From contig NC_092673.1 of the NCBI RefSeq assembly GCF_964355755.1, positions 26,293,001-26,357,000 of the forward strand: a stretch of 64,000 nt of DNA, read 5' to 3'. The notes beneath the pieces are model-generated. The model did no database searches. It was not told where the DNA came from and worked only from the letters and a program-made list of their open reading frames with translations. Source of the stretch: Antedon mediterranea (Eukaryota; Echinodermata; Crinoidea; Comatulida; Antedonidae). Below, piece by piece: positions 12,059-25,871 of this stretch (position 1 is the stretch's first letter; the number at the start of each line of letters is the position of its first letter). The translations under genes and the position numbers were made by a program.

Positions 12059-12755
12059 TTATTTCCCTGGAAGTATAAATAAATAATTTAAAAGTATTTA
12101 AAGACCTTGTACTATTAATAGTAGGTAGTAGTAGAATTTACCAGAACCCAACACAACAGACGAGTGCGAGTGTTGTACGTCGTGTGTTGACTTCCTTTAC
12201 TTCCGTCGTGGTCACTGAGCGTGCGCAATAAACCGTTGCATTATTTTCACCTTTTTAACGAAAATATTTATACCAAATGCTTATTGTTCAATTGCATTAT
12301 TATTAATATATAATATTTTTAATTATAAAATAATAAATTTAAGTACTGAGCTCGTTAAATAACCTAAAATAGTTTGCAAATATTTGGCCACGTGGATTAA
12401 CTGTTCATTACGTCATGGCAAAACATTGAAATATTTCGTTACCCTTTATTTTTATCAACATTAATTTTGTAATAGAATAACAAAATCTGATATATTAGTA
12501 ATTTTCATTAATTTTACATACAAATAAATAATTTATATATATTTTTTTATTTATAATTTTACTTTTATAATGTTTAATAAATTTATATTTATAGGTTTTA
12601 GCACTTATGTAAGAGTTTTACGCATGCATGACCTTTGAAACGTAAACATCGGAAGATCAAAATATTATTTTTCCAGTGAGAAAGTTCGAAGCCAAGTTCT
12701 CTGCGATGTAATTCGCTGTGATTTAAAGTTTTTCGCAAGGCATTATCCTTTTTGT
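12059..12755. promoter_or_regulatory. Shared head-to-head intergenic region of TMEM129 and PERK
   Basis: The start codons lie 697 bases apart on opposite strands. Visible motifs include an ETS-like ACTTCCG (12199-12205) and an NRF1-like GCGTGCGCA (12219-12227) near TMEM129, which are typical of housekeeping bidirectional promoters. A palindromic CCACGTGG (12388-12395) and TTACGTCA (12408-12415) lie nearer the middle. The last two carry the ACGT core used by bZIP factors such as XBP1, ATF6 and CREB/ATF. Promoter activity is inferred. Confidence 0.55.
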
Positions 12756-15700
12756 ATGTATAAGCGGGAGTTTAAATCAATGTTCTCAAACGTATATTTG
12801 TTATTATCCTACGTTGTGCTTATAGTAGCTATTAAACCCAACTTTAGTGATGTAGTGTCCGACGACCCTGTTGACGTTGTTGAAAACCGCCACCAACAGC
12901 AGCAGCAGACAGGGCCAGGCGGGTCTGGTGACTATGCACCCAGGCCTGGGCCTTGGTCTATACCAGATAATGATGGAGCTATTCCAATGCCTCATTATGT
13001 TAAAGACTTTCAAACTTGTGCATCTTCGTCGGCATATACTGGGTATGATATGAATTTTAGTTTTATTTTTTAATATATACATACATTTTTTATAATACAT
13101 TTTAAGTAATAATTTAATGAAAAAAAAAATGTTTTTCTTGCGTGTGTATTTTTTGTGACAATAATAAAGATATCTTCTATCATTATTGTGGTCGACTGAA
13201 TTATGGATTGACATTGTCTTAATTCTGTTTGACGGGAATGGTTGAATATGACATACTCGTCTAACTTCTTGAGTGAAACCTTAATACAAAAGCCTGATTT
13301 ATTCATAGTTTTTAAATAAATGTTGACATGATAGAGTTTAAATTTCTTTACATACAAATGAAGAATATCATTGTTAATAATATTGAAGAAAAAAAGTTAT
13401 GAAATTGAAAAGTTTTATTTTGTTGACTTTACCATAAATTACAGTGGCAACATGTCACTCCAGGGGTAACAAGACACCGACAAACAGAATTACTATTTTT
13501 AATCAGAAATAATATATCCTTAATTACCATTGAATATGGATGCAATTATATGAAAGCAGACAAAAATGGAAAAATGTAAAAACTAGTATTTTAGAGAACT
13601 TACCTTGATTTTATTTCATTCAATGTTTTAGTATATGCAATATTTTCATTTATCTATACAGTACAATTTTAAATATACAATATGTATAATGTATTTTTCA
13701 CTAATTATTTCATCAATGGTTCTTCTATTATAGCTTCATCTGTATAGCGTCTACTGTATATCTTTATTTATGCCAAATATGTATCTTGATTGTTTTAAGA
13801 ATGACATTTATTTATACTATTATTATTAATAATACATTGGTTTGTAAATGAATACGTTCATAAATACATGTTAAGTCATGTTAATGAAAATGAGAAGAAA
13901 TTACAATAAAGGTGGAAAGAAAGAAAAAAAAAAGAAATAATGTATTTGTAGCAAAATATACTATTTAATTTTATATATTTGATGATATTCATTAAATTAT
14001 TCATAACCTATGAATATATCCATTTCCATGTAAATGTACGGTATTAGGAATTTCTTTATTAGACAGTATTTCGTAATCAGTACTTTAGATGGACAAATTA
14101 ATCAGAAATAATATATTTGCAGCAAAATATACTATTTAATTTAATATATTTGATGATATTCATTAAATAAATCATAACCTATGAATATCCATTTCCATGT
14201 AAATACCCTAAAAGGGAACATGCCCAAATGTTTTTACTCCGTTTAACTAGTTACTAAAGGAAACTTTGTGTTTTTCTTTATTAGACAATATTTCGTTATC
14301 AGTACTTTAGATGGACAAATTCATGCACTAGGAAATAGAGGCAACCTGCATTGGAGTGTTAACACCAATCCAGGTCCCTTGATATCATCAAGTATTCAGA
14401 ATTTACAGGTAATTGAATTAATTTCGCAATATATTAAAGATGTATTGTCCCTTGAAACACAAAAAATGAAAAAAAAAATATTCTAAATTTAAATTGGCCA
14501 TATCAAAGTAATATTAAAGTTATTCACTTTAAGTCGAAAATTCGAGCCAAAAACAACAGTTTACGTAATTAACAGGTAAATTAATTAGATTACATTTTGT
14601 CTGAGAAATCGTCGCAAGCGAAAGTAAACAAAGATTTCAAACCATGAGTATGTATTATGCATGATGCTAATTAGGATTGTTTACAACTCATCACGGTTGA
14701 GAAGGTGGTTTCACACAGATCGCGAGGAAGTTTTATGATTATCCATACAGAGTAGCCAAACAAGCGCATTGCATTATGGGATATGTTTTGATTGAAAACT
14801 TTGACTGGAAGTCAAAGTTATTCTTTGAACAAAAAAACATCTGTATTTCGGTTAAATTATTTTTTTTTGGACTAGTTTTTGGTGAAAGTTAATAACTATT
14901 ATGATACTTCAAAATGACCCACTTTTTTTCGAAATAAAAAAAAAAACTTTTTTTGGGAATTAGTCAAAGGGACAATACATCTTTAAAGACATTGCTAGTC
15001 TCTTGGTTTAGTTGCTTAACTACGTTTGTATACAACGAAAAGTACTCACCATTATACTAGTCTTTTAGTTGTATGCAGGTGAAGAATATCATTATTACAT
15101 CTATCGTCCAGTCTCTGACTTATTTAATTGATTCTCCCTTTTCCAACGTAGTCAATGTTCCAATTAAGTACGCACTTCAGAGTGCATCCAGGTGTTAAGA
15201 ACGACGTGCTGCGCTGTGGTCTTTCTAGCGGCAATACAATATACTGTAGGTTACCTATAATATTGAAAGTGATTTAAAACTTAATTACAATACATAATTA
15301 TTATTACTAATTGTATTCAACGTAAGTCATATTCTTTATATTTGTTTTTTTTTTATCATATTAAACAATTATTCTACTGTAGCTACTGCTTTGCTCTTTA
15401 GCCTGTTTGCCAGTTGTTTAGCAAGTCTGTTTCTGGGAAATTAACATTGCAGTTACTGCTGCTTAAATTTGAATAATTAAAAACTAACTACTGTATTTTT
15501 GTTTTTTTAGTTCTCAAACAATGATGGCATATATAAGATAGTTCCCATGCTTGATGGAAATATATTTAAATGGGATGGAAGCAGCCTTGAAAGTGTACCA
15601 TTCAATGCTGAAAGCCTTCTCAGTGCATCGTTCAAACTCAGCGAAGATATTACGGTTGTTGGTAGCAAGGAAAAGACTACCGTGGGTATTAACGCCCACA

Positions 15701-18700
15701 GTGGAAAGGTAAATACAGTTGTAGATTTACTGTATTGTTTTTAGATCAAAAATTGGGTGTCAGGAGAGATAAGGGCCAAACAACATAACCTAATTTCCTA
15801 TTATTTGCATTGTAATTTAAATTCTTCTTTATTCACCAATAGCAAAAACAAATTGGAGCAAACAAAATAGCTTTTCCTAGTTGAGGGTTTGCCACATACT
15901 AAGAAATACATTTACTTCGAAGAATAACATAGAAATACCGAAAGCAATACATATCAATGAAATTAACAAACAGTAAAAAAGGACATAAACAAAACAACAA
16001 CAAAAACCAAGAGATGGGCCACCATAAATCAGTATCTTGATAATAAAACGTTTTTAACAAAATTATTTTTACTCTAATCTTTATATCTAAAGGCAGGTTG
16101 TTCTAAAATATTGAATTTGAAAAATTAAGGGGAAGGATGAATCTATTATTTTAACCACAACATAAATACACAATCTCAATAATTTCGTGCCTTAAAGTTT
16201 ATGACAATTTTTTAATTTGACTTCATTAATTTTTTTTAGGTACGATATACATGTTCATCAGGAGGATGTAAGATGCTTGGAGATGACCAAGTGACGGATG
16301 ACGAAGATTTAATTGTAGTGGAACGGAAGCAACATACAGTCAGAGCTGTAGAGCAAAGAACAGGGATAGAAAGGTACATATATGCCATATCACTATATTT
16401 TATTTCTTTGAATATTTATTGTTTCTCCTTTAAGTATTAAAAAATAATGAATAAATTAATCTACTACTATTATACCTGTTATTATCATGTGAATTTTATA
16501 TATTATTTAATTATATACAGGGTATATAGTCCGTAGCCAGAGGAGTTTGAAAGTTTGAATGTCCCCCTTTTAATACCCCTTTCACACCAAAAGAAAAACT
16601 TTTGATGTGAAAAGCAAAATCAAACAACTCCGGGGTTCAAAACAGCGGCGTTTAACAGCTGAACCTTCTCCAGAGGGCGAACTGCGGGGAAAGGTACCAA
16701 CATCAAACTCCAGAGTTTTTAGGTCAAAAGATCATCATCACATGATCAATAATTGCTTTAGTTTTATTTCAAAATACTTTAAATTTATAAAAAATATATA
16801 GCAGGTCTAAAAAATAAGAAATAGTATAATCAAATAATATATGACTTTTGAAAATAATTATTAAATATTATCAATTAAAAGGATTCAGAGTTTCTAAAGT
16901 TTCTTCAGCTGAGAGGTATAATCCGGAGGTAGGTTATGCAGAGTAGGGAAAACATCTGACCAATTATTTGGGTTTTTTTTACAGATGGAACTTCAGTGTA
17001 GGCCAACATGATCTGACGTTTTTGGAAGGAAACTTTCTCCACAATGACGATTTGTTTGTAGATGACGATGAAGCCAACACATGTGTGGAAGGAATGGAGC
17101 ATGACTTGGCATATGATAACCCTATCCTACGTTTCACCGTGTCCACTGGTCGAGTTTATGCATTTAGTAGCAGTGATCCCTCTCAATTGTTGTGGGTTCA
17201 TGAGGTACAGTAGGCATGCCGCCTTTTAGATGTGGAAAAGTAGAATTCTCTCTTTCAAAGGAAACATTTCTATTATTAAAATGTATACATTATTTTCTGC
17301 GTTACATTTACTCTTTTAAAATAAATTGATAATATATTGGTTTGTTTGGAATAATGGCCCAGACAGAATTAAAAGAAGCGTTATTGTCCGCACAATAGAA
17401 GAAGGCTGTCTAAATATGCCACATTTCACCTTCTTTAGTCAATCCTTAAGTCAATGGATTAAAAAAATTGTAAAGGAAAATGAAGACGTTAAACGGAAAG
17501 ACCTTTTTTGGCTTCATATATATACAAGCATTTTGATGGAATACAAATGTTTAAACATTTGTTATAGTTTTGTACAGTTAGAGATCATTAGAACTCAACA
17601 AAACATTTATTTTGTCAAATGATATTTAGTTTAGAAAATACAAAGGCATTCAACCATCATTAAGTCATTAACTATCATTAGGTCAATAACTGCTAATTAT
17701 GCATATATATTTTAAAGTAGTCATTGAAAATATCTACCTTTTAAAACGCCCCAATGAGCGACTGGTCTTTCCTTCAAGCATGAACCATATTATCATAAAA
17801 GTCTTAAGTTTTAAATAGTACACATATTTTTCTATCAACAGTTTGACAGTGCAATAGCCCAGGCATGGTCATTGAATGATGGTCAGTTTGACCAGATTGA
17901 TATGTTTGACAGCAACCATATACCAGCCATCTCAACAGAACAGAGCAGCTACTTACCTCCTCATATTCAACCTCAGCCAATGATGTACCTTGGTAAATTA
18001 TGTTTGACATCACCCGATTCTCTGTATTATATATCCACATATGGAATAATTTGCCCAGTATCATGGGCAAAATCTGTAATACACTGTCACATGTGATGAT
18101 TAAAGTTAGGCTTATGATACATGCATCACATATGTAACACTGTATTATAGTTGATAGCAGGTTCCCACTTCTGTGTTGGGACATTGGCCCATGGTTTCCT
18201 CTTTTAAATAAATATATAGCATTCCCAATAAAATTGAGTAGTTGCCGTATGATATTTTTCAGATATTATATATGAATCCCCCAAAAACATGAAAAATGAA
18301 GATTCATTTAAAAAAAAAGACATTGAATAGACCATTTTGCAATTTTAATGAAGTTAAGCACTTCCGTAGGAAAAAATATATTAAAAAAATAATATTTTCA
18401 CTTATAAAAAGACAAAATAAATGACGAATTAAATTCAACCAAAAACCCATTGACTAGGCTATACCTACCAATTCTTGGTCAAAGTGAATAACGGTTATGT
18501 GACATTAAAAGGCATATTCAACAAAACATAAATAAAAATTTTTTTCAGGGGGACAATATATCTTTAACCAATTGAATTGGAATATATTTATATTTTAAAA
18601 ATAGTATAACCCAGTAATTGTTCACATTTTTATTATTATTATTATCATTCATATAGGTACATATAAAAATCAGCTTTATGCTCAGTCATCTGAGATGTTT

Positions 18701-21700
18701 CAAGAAGAGCTGCCGTATGGATCAAATGCATTTGCTTATGTTAGGCCTGCAAATAACAAGCTGATAATATCTGGACACAGGGTAATGTGGCAGCCATACC
18801 AGTCAACATCACAGCACAGAACACCAAGTATTCTACATATACAGGCTAATGACATGCTTGAAGAAGAAAGTGAACACACCAACCAAGACACCAAGATCTC
18901 CTGGAATGACTACCCATTTGGTAATTAATAATTCATTAGGGAGGTTTCGCAACGCTATGAATATGATAATGAAAACGGATACGTCACACACACGTATTTG
19001 TTTTCGTAAAACAAGAAAAAATCTGTTTCGCATGGCAACGAAATATTGAGGGCGCCATCCAAAATATGACTGCGGTAAATTTGAACGAAGCGCAGTTGCA
19101 TGTTGCTTGGCTGCCTGGGACTAGCGTAACATCAAAGCGAGTGAGGACTTTAAAAAATGCTATTTATCTGCTATTACGAATATGACTGGTGATATTCGTC
19201 AACACGAATATAAAATAGGGATCAGCTCAAAAGTTTCACAAATGTGTAAGGTATCCATTTTCGTTATTGTATTCGTAGCGTTGCGAAACTAGTAGGAAAT
19301 GCTTTTCACAATATGAATCTGACTTCTTATCTTTACAAAGTTAAATTCTTTTTCTAGATATGGGTTATTACTTGTTTCGATCTCAGACACCAGCTCAGTA
19401 CATGATCAGTCAGAGAAATCCCAGAATTCATCTCATTGAAAATGAAAGTCAAACTGAAGAAGGTCTTGATAACGTAATTGTAGCATCTCTCTGGAATTGG
19501 TGGTAAGTTATCTTAACTAACTGAAAAATATAATTGGTAAATAAACGGAATTATATTTCAAATGATATTTATTTTTAAATGAATCCCCATTGTGTTAAAC
19601 AATTCTCAAACATTTTTACAAAAACCACCTAAGTTCGCATTGTACCACCTGATCCAAATAATGCATGTCACATGATAAGTAATCAACCAATTTATTGGCA
19701 AACAAAACCTTTCATATTGTAACATAAATCAAACTAATATTGACATTAGTACTGAGCCATATCCTTCCTTATTTATAAAACATTGTTTTATTTTCTTTTT
19801 TCTAGGAAGGAAATACTAGCAACTAGTTTCTTGTTGTCTTTAGCAATGCAGTTATTTCACTCACAGTTTAAAAAGATAGCCAGGGCCAGGAAAGACAGTA
19901 ACTCAAGCCAGGGGGACTCATCTGACAAGCCAGATGCAGCGGAAGAGGTCCAGGCTAGCCAGGTTGTCCCTGACAGTCCTACTTTGGTCTATACTTCAAG
20001 GTACAACCTACAAAATAGTCATTGCACTCATTCAGTAGTGATGCTAATGTCAAGGGTCAAACTCCTATACTAGGTCAACATTTCTACATTCAATACATCT
20101 TCACATGTCTGTCCTTTATTTGTTTCCTCTTCTTTGTTCCTTTGATGATATTATAGCCTACTGCTAAAGGAAAAACTTCCACTCCTATTCCCCCTTTTCC
20201 TTGTTTTAACATTTCTAAAAATGCATAACCATTCACTCTCAGTTTTGTAGGTAAAGCTAAGAAATAATTTTTCTGAAAGATTTTAATCTCTTTTAGCTTT
20301 TTACTCATTTAAAAAAAAAATTCTCTTGCTTATTTCATTAATATGCCACAATAATGTTTTGTACTTTTCTTATTTTATGTAATAAGGTATTTGAATGATT
20401 TTGAGCATCAGGAATGTTTAGGAAAAGGTGGATTTGGCATTGTTTTTCAAGCTAAGAATAGAGTAGATGAGAATGAGTACGCTGTGAAAAGGATAACACT
20501 CCCAAATAGGTATTTTATTTTTATTTAGTATTTTATTATGGTGTTTTCTATATACAAGTACAAAATGTGTATCTTACATACCTGACAACCAACTTACAAA
20601 CCAATCTAAACAGCACTTTATTGTATAGCATACCTCTACCCATACTTAAGTCTTTCTAGCTGATGGAGATCTACGAGGCAAATCGTTTAAATAAAGATTA
20701 AACAGCATAATAATGACATAAATTTACTGTCTAAAGAATAAAAGTATGATATATATGATTACTATAGATTAGAGGCACGTGAGAAAGTACTGCGAGAAGC
20801 TAGAGCTCTTGCGAAGTTGGATCATGTCGGAATTGTGAGATATTTTAACTCCTGGCTTGAGGAACCTCCTCTAGGATGGCAGGAGCAACAGGATAATGAG
20901 ATTTGCTCTGAAAGGTAAGTTTAGTTTATATTTCTTTGTTTTTATCTGTTAATCGTTTCAGTCGTATATTGCCATTTAAAGAATTATTTCTCAAGTGAGT
21001 TGTGACTTGAATGAATTTCCATTTTTGATGATGACTTCAACACAATTCTTTTGCAGTGAAACTGGACTGTCCATTCAATTGTTTTCACCAGACAGCAAGC
21101 TAGTACGAGATGAAGATAAATTTAACAGACAAACATCTTCTGACGATCTTTTTTCCAAAGCCAAAGAAGATGATTCTGCTATTCCTGGTAACTATGGTGA
21201 TAATAACACAACAACGGATGATGCGGGAAATGAAAATACTGGATTTAATGTTGGAGAGTTCGAGGAGGATGAATCTTTTAGCATAATTTTCCAAGAAGAA
21301 TTGGAAGACAATCCTGCTGGAGATATCCGGAAAGGTTCTGAAGGTTTTGAAGTAGATAGTTTAAGTTCTGACCAATCAGAGGATGTTGATACACCTCTAA
21401 ATGTACCATTCCAAAACTATGGCAAAGATTCATTTGGATTCAATGCAGACGCCGAAGACACTAGCGCATCATTCCAAGTGGTTTTTGAACGTTCCAACGG
21501 TGCTGGAAATGAAAGCGACCAATCGGAAGAAAGCGAAAGCAGTGAATCACAACAGACGGTTACTAAAGAGTCACTAGGGACCAACAGCCCAAGGAGTTCG
21601 TTCTCTAAAAGGTCGGAAGCAAAGGAAGTGAGAAACCTGGAAAAAAGACCAGTTGCCAAAGTTTATTTGTACATTCAGATGCAGTTATGTCAGAAAGAGA

Positions 21701-24134
21701 CTCTTAAGGATTGGTTATCAAAGAACACATTAAATCGCAATAGAAACAGTGTACTTCATATGTATTCACAGTTAGTGGATGCCATGCACTATGTTCATGG
21801 TCTAGGCTTAATCCATCGAGACTTAAAAGTAAGCTCAAACTTTACATGTGTTTTTAGTAGAAAAGATAAGAACATAACAATTAGTTGAAATCATCATCAA
21901 AATATTGCTTTTCTATAATAAATTAAATTGTGTTGATTATCGAGTACAGTATACAAATGGAACATGACCGTAATTTCATTTTGATAATGATAACCTTTTT
22001 TAATAGCCTATAATAATATCATTTTTCCTTTTGTTTATAATATGTATTGCTTCCTTCTCTGAACACTGACAGGAAATGTGTTTAAAAGTTGTTGAACCCT
22101 GATAATGTTAAATTCCAACTCTTAATACTGTTAGTCTTTGTGTCCAGTGCTATGAAATTAATAAGAAAGCAGGTCCCTAAACAAGAGCTAGATTTAACCT
22201 TTATGCAACCTGCTCACTGGAACTTGAGTCGTTATTGAGAAGACTTGTTCTACTATCTTGGACAGGAAAACCATCACCATTTATGGCAGTGCCCATGCTT
22301 TAACCACTTGTCCAGTTGCGACTTGTCTGGCTTACGATAAAAATAAAAAATCCCAATACCAGAAATGAAAATGTTTTAGTGCCATATTCCGAATGCAATT
22401 TCAATTATATGGAAGAATATTGAATCTCTTGATAGAAAAAATCTAATAACAATTTTTTTCTTTTAATAACGTAGCCTTCAAATATTTTTTTCTCAAATGG
22501 TAAAACCATAAAAATTGGTGACTTTGGATTAGTAACAGCCATAGATACACAAGTGTTAAATGTGCAATCGCCAACAACTGAGAAAGAAAACAAAGGATTT
22601 GGGGACCAACGACATACAAGCCAGGTTGGAACACAACTTTACATGTCTCCAGAACAAGTAAGAAGGCAATATCGTTTTTATAGCACATCTGGGTGTATCC
22701 TTGCCATTTGATTGGTTAATTATGCATCATGTGCCATTGATTATTTTGCACTAAAGCGTGGTTCCCACTAGCGACGCAACGCAAGGACGTAACGCAACGC
22801 AAATGAATTGACCAATCACAAGCGATGGCTTATTCGCTTGTGATTGCTAACTGTCTATAACTTCGCTTGTCATTGGTTAAAACGCTTGTGTTGCGTTTAC
22901 GTCCTTGCGTTACGTTCTAGTGGGAACCAAGCTTAATGAATGATGGACAGAATTATTAAACAGCTTTTTGTAAAAATATTTTGCAAAGGTTGTTGACTGA
23001 TCCATGTTAAAAAAACAACCTGTAGTGAGGGTGCAGCTTCTATAGCTTGACTAAAGAGAGCTGACTTATTTTCAACAAAACCAATTTATTTAAAAAAATA
23101 TATAATGTAATGCTAGTTATTGTATTTAATATTTATAGCTTGAGGGCAAGACATATGGAAGCAAAGTTGATATTTTTTCAATGGGGCTGATTTTCTTTGA
23201 AATGCTGTTTCCATTTTCAACAGAAATGGAAAGAATAAAGGTTGGTTATTGACAAAAATTTAACTTTGTTATCTTTAGTCTAGGTGAATTTAAAATTGTG
23301 GCCAAAATTACGTACTGCCAATAAATTTTTTTTAAGAAACATGTTCCAAGTAACTCAACAATATTTATTATTTTGATGTTGATGGATTTTTAATTATAAG
23401 TTAGCTGTGTGCTTCAGTGTACGACCAGTTCAATACTGAATATCAAAATGTGGCAGACTATGGGTGCTTGACCTTTGACAAGATCGCCTAAAATTTATGA
23501 TTTTAGTAGTACGGTACGGTACGTAGTATTGTACATCCAGTATACATTATATTCAAGGCTTTAATGGACCTTTTTTTTCAGACCATGTCAGATGCCAAGA
23601 AATCGCTGTTACCTAAACGATTCACAAATGAACTTTCAAATGAGGTAATTTTTTATTTGTTTATAATTTCTGTTTCCAATTAAATTATTTGTGTCTCAAT
23701 CAATTTTTGTGATACTATTTAGTAACAGGTTGTGCTTATCAATAATTATGTTCAAACAAATTTGTGAAAAAATAGATTTGAAAGAACAACAATGTTTATA
23801 TTCAAATAAGTTTTCAAATCTATTTTAAAAGAATTGAGAGTGGATTAAACAAAAGTTGATTGACTGCCATTGGACATTTGCAATGGTTGTTGCCTATAAT
23901 TGCATGGTTCAGTTGCTTTCTATATGGTATCATGATCTACATTTTGTTTTTATCAATGCATTTATCATTCAGGCAATGTTGGTTAAATGGCTTCTATCCC
24001 GAGAACCAGACAAAAGACCCGATGCCGAGGAACTGATGGGTAGCGATCTGTATGCTGATGTTTATGAAGATTATACACCACCACATCCAGTTGCTAGGAA
24101 ACGATATTCTTCAAACAGCACCTCTTCCTCATAG
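12756..24134 (+). CDS. EIF2AK3: PERK, ER-stress eIF2-alpha kinase
   Basis: Type I ER membrane kinase that senses unfolded protein and phosphorylates eIF2-alpha. Sixteen exons: 12756-13042, 14285-14408, 15511-15708, 16240-16373, 16985-17204, 17842-17992, 18657-18920, 19358-19502, 19806-20000, 20387-20509, 20768-20914, 21057-21828, 22475-22657, 23139-23240, 23582-23644, 23973-24134. All phases agree, giving 1,089 residues (human 1,116). Order: signal/anchor segment (about 9-26), a poly-Gln patch, luminal sensor with [21 protein letters not shown] and HTVRAVEQ, the [10 protein letters not shown] membrane segment (about 508-528), then the kinase with GKGGFG, K607, HRDLK (D918), DFG (D936) and [12 protein letters not shown] long acidic Ser-rich insert (about 640-870) splits the kinase lobes, as in PERK. 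A second in-frame ATG lies at codon 9. Confidence 0.97.
13043..14284 (+). other. PERK intron 1
   Basis: AT-rich. Contains two similar segments (around 13970-14100 and 14110-14200) that share ATATACTATTTAATTT and CATAACCTATGAATAT. The second one continues into the true acceptor. The first carries a decoy copy of the exon 2 start (TTTCGTAATCAGTACTTTAG at 14068), so exon 2's beginning has been locally duplicated. Confidence 0.6.
14434..14986. mobile_element. TTAA-ended MITE (copy 2) in PERK intron 2
   Basis: Both ends are preserved: TTAAAGATGTATTGTCC at 14434 and its inverted complement GGACAATACATCTTTAA ending at 14986. The body is non-coding and about 550 bp long. It lies only 25 bases downstream of the PERK exon 2 donor. 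Confidence 0.85.
18255..18567. mobile_element. TTAA-ended MITE (copy 3) in PERK intron 6
   Basis: The right end GGACAATATATCTTTAA is clear. The left end is mutated (AGATATTATATATGAATCCC). The interior shares AACCAAAAACCCATTGACT and GTCAAAGTGAATAACGGTTA with copy 1. Confidence 0.75.
18942..19290. mobile_element. MITE with about 40-bp terminal inverted repeats in PERK intron 7
   Basis: The left end AGGTTTCGCAACGCTATGAA and the right end TTCGTAGCGTTGCGAAACT are inverted complements. The similarity continues inward through ATAATGAAAACGGATAC. The interior is non-coding. The element lies about 20 bases after the exon 7 donor. No superfamily is assigned. Confidence 0.85.
22085..22330 (-). mobile_element. 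tRNA-derived SINE fragment in PERK intron 12
   Basis: On the minus strand an A-box-like ACAAGTGGTTAAAGC is followed by AGTAGAACAAGTC and a body with GAGCAGGTTGCATAAAGG. The layout resembles the element at 32400, so the two probably belong to one SINE family. Ends and target duplications are not clear. Confidence 0.5.
22753..22934. mobile_element. Palindromic MITE in PERK intron 13
   Basis: The left end AAGCGTGGTTCCCACTAG is matched by the inverted right end CTAGTGGGAACCAAGCTT. Sub-terminal blocks CGCAAGGACGTAACG and CGTTTACGTCCTTGCG are also inverted copies. An inner pair of TCGCTTGTGATTG-type blocks gives an almost full-length hairpin of about 180 bp. Non-coding. Confidence 0.88.
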
Positions 24135-25871
24135 TCTTCGTAATGTATTCTAAATATAGTTTTTTATATTTTTTTGTACATTCTAAAGTTTATAGTTTAT
24201 CTCAATAAGAATAACTTTTGCTGAATCTTTTAAAGCACTTATTTCAATTTAATTTGAAATGTATTGTATCCCAAAAGAAGCTGTGCTTATAAAAGGTTAG
24301 CTTTGATATCCTGATGGAATATGTATTGTTAGTGTTTGTGTTTTCTACCTAGACTTTCAATCCTCCCAGAATTATATATGTTCTGAAAATGTGTTTGTGT
24401 GTCTCTGAGCCATTATACCTGGTAGATGGTATATGATCATACATTAACTCATTCACTCACATATTTTTAAAAATTTCAATATACTGGAACTTTCAGAACG
24501 GAACTAGTATTATGTGCTGTCATGTTATGGTTAATTCTAAAACAATTCATTTCATTAGAAAGTTGTATACTACACCCAAACTGAGAGTTAAATTATATTT
24601 TGTAGTTCTTGTGCATGCCATAGGCACTATGCATAGCTGTTTGAACCCCTGTTTAATTTGATTATGAAGGTAGGATGTCTCTATGGCTTTTCTTTAGAAA
24701 TGTTAACTCTTTAGAAATAATCTTTTTCTTAACTTGAATTTTAACACATTATTTAACTACAAACAAAAATAAGGAAATCATGGTTAAACTTTCGAATGGT
24801 ATTCTTTTAGTTTTCTTATTTCAAACCAAGGTTTGTACCAATTAGATTTAAAGCCAGTAACTTAATGTGTAATATTTGTCACTATATGGAATTAACAAAA
24901 TGTAGGGAAAAAAATAATAAGACGTTATTTCAAATGAAATAATATTTACATGAATTTCATAAATTTGTATGTAGGCATTTATCATATATTATGAGAAAAA
25001 AAACACCGGTTATATAATAAAGGCGATTAGTTTACGATTATGAATAATTTATTTAGCTCCTTTAACATAGATGATAATATATTTTTGTAAAAGCTATACA
25101 ATACTGACACATCAAGAAACCATGCATTATGCCGTTTAGTAAGTTGTAATGCCATTAAGCATTCAAGCTGTTAGAATCACTGTTATAGCTTTTACACAAA
25201 AAAAGTCATGTTTTATATTTTGTTACTCTATTGATTAAATTATTTATTCACTAATCATGGTGTATTTAAGGCAACAATTTTAAAATTAGTAAAATTATTA
25301 TGTTTCAGTATTCTGTTTAAATTATAAATGGTGTTTATACTTATATAACTTATTAATTTATATAATATGGTGTTAATATTAAAAGTATATAAAACTAGGA
25401 TAGGCACTTGAAAGACCAAAACCACGTACAAATGGCAATGTTAACTAAATATGTGATGTCTGATCTAAAAACATTATTAACAAAAATTAAATAGATAAAT
25501 CATTTGATATCAAAATGCATTTATTAACCATTGAACAAGATAATATCTCAAATAAGTATAATTGTACTAAAACATTGTTAATCTGTTCTGCCTCCAATGG
25601 AGGACCAATGTGGATTAGAACTATATTATACAGGGCACAGAAAAATGGTAAATTGTTTTATTTAGTTCAGTCATTTTAAAGATATTACTCTCAGTAATTA
25701 GAACGTCAGCATTTTAACATACCAATACATAATCTGTATTTTAAGTTTGAAATATTCATGTTATAAATGAAGTAATTGTTTTATTTTTGCCCTTTTAGGG
25801 GAAATGTATCTATGAATTATTCATAGCAGCTGTAAATTATTGTACATATATGCGTACTACTGTTTATCAGT

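Noticed and set aside
12804-13214. 136-codon minus-strand ORF overlapping PERK exon 1
   Set aside because: Antisense of the PERK first exon and intron; low-complexity Lys/Asn/Tyr-rich translation without motifs.
17326-17622. 98-codon plus-strand ORF in PERK intron 5
   Set aside because: Alternative start only, no recognised domain, and it lies fully in an intron; chance open frame.
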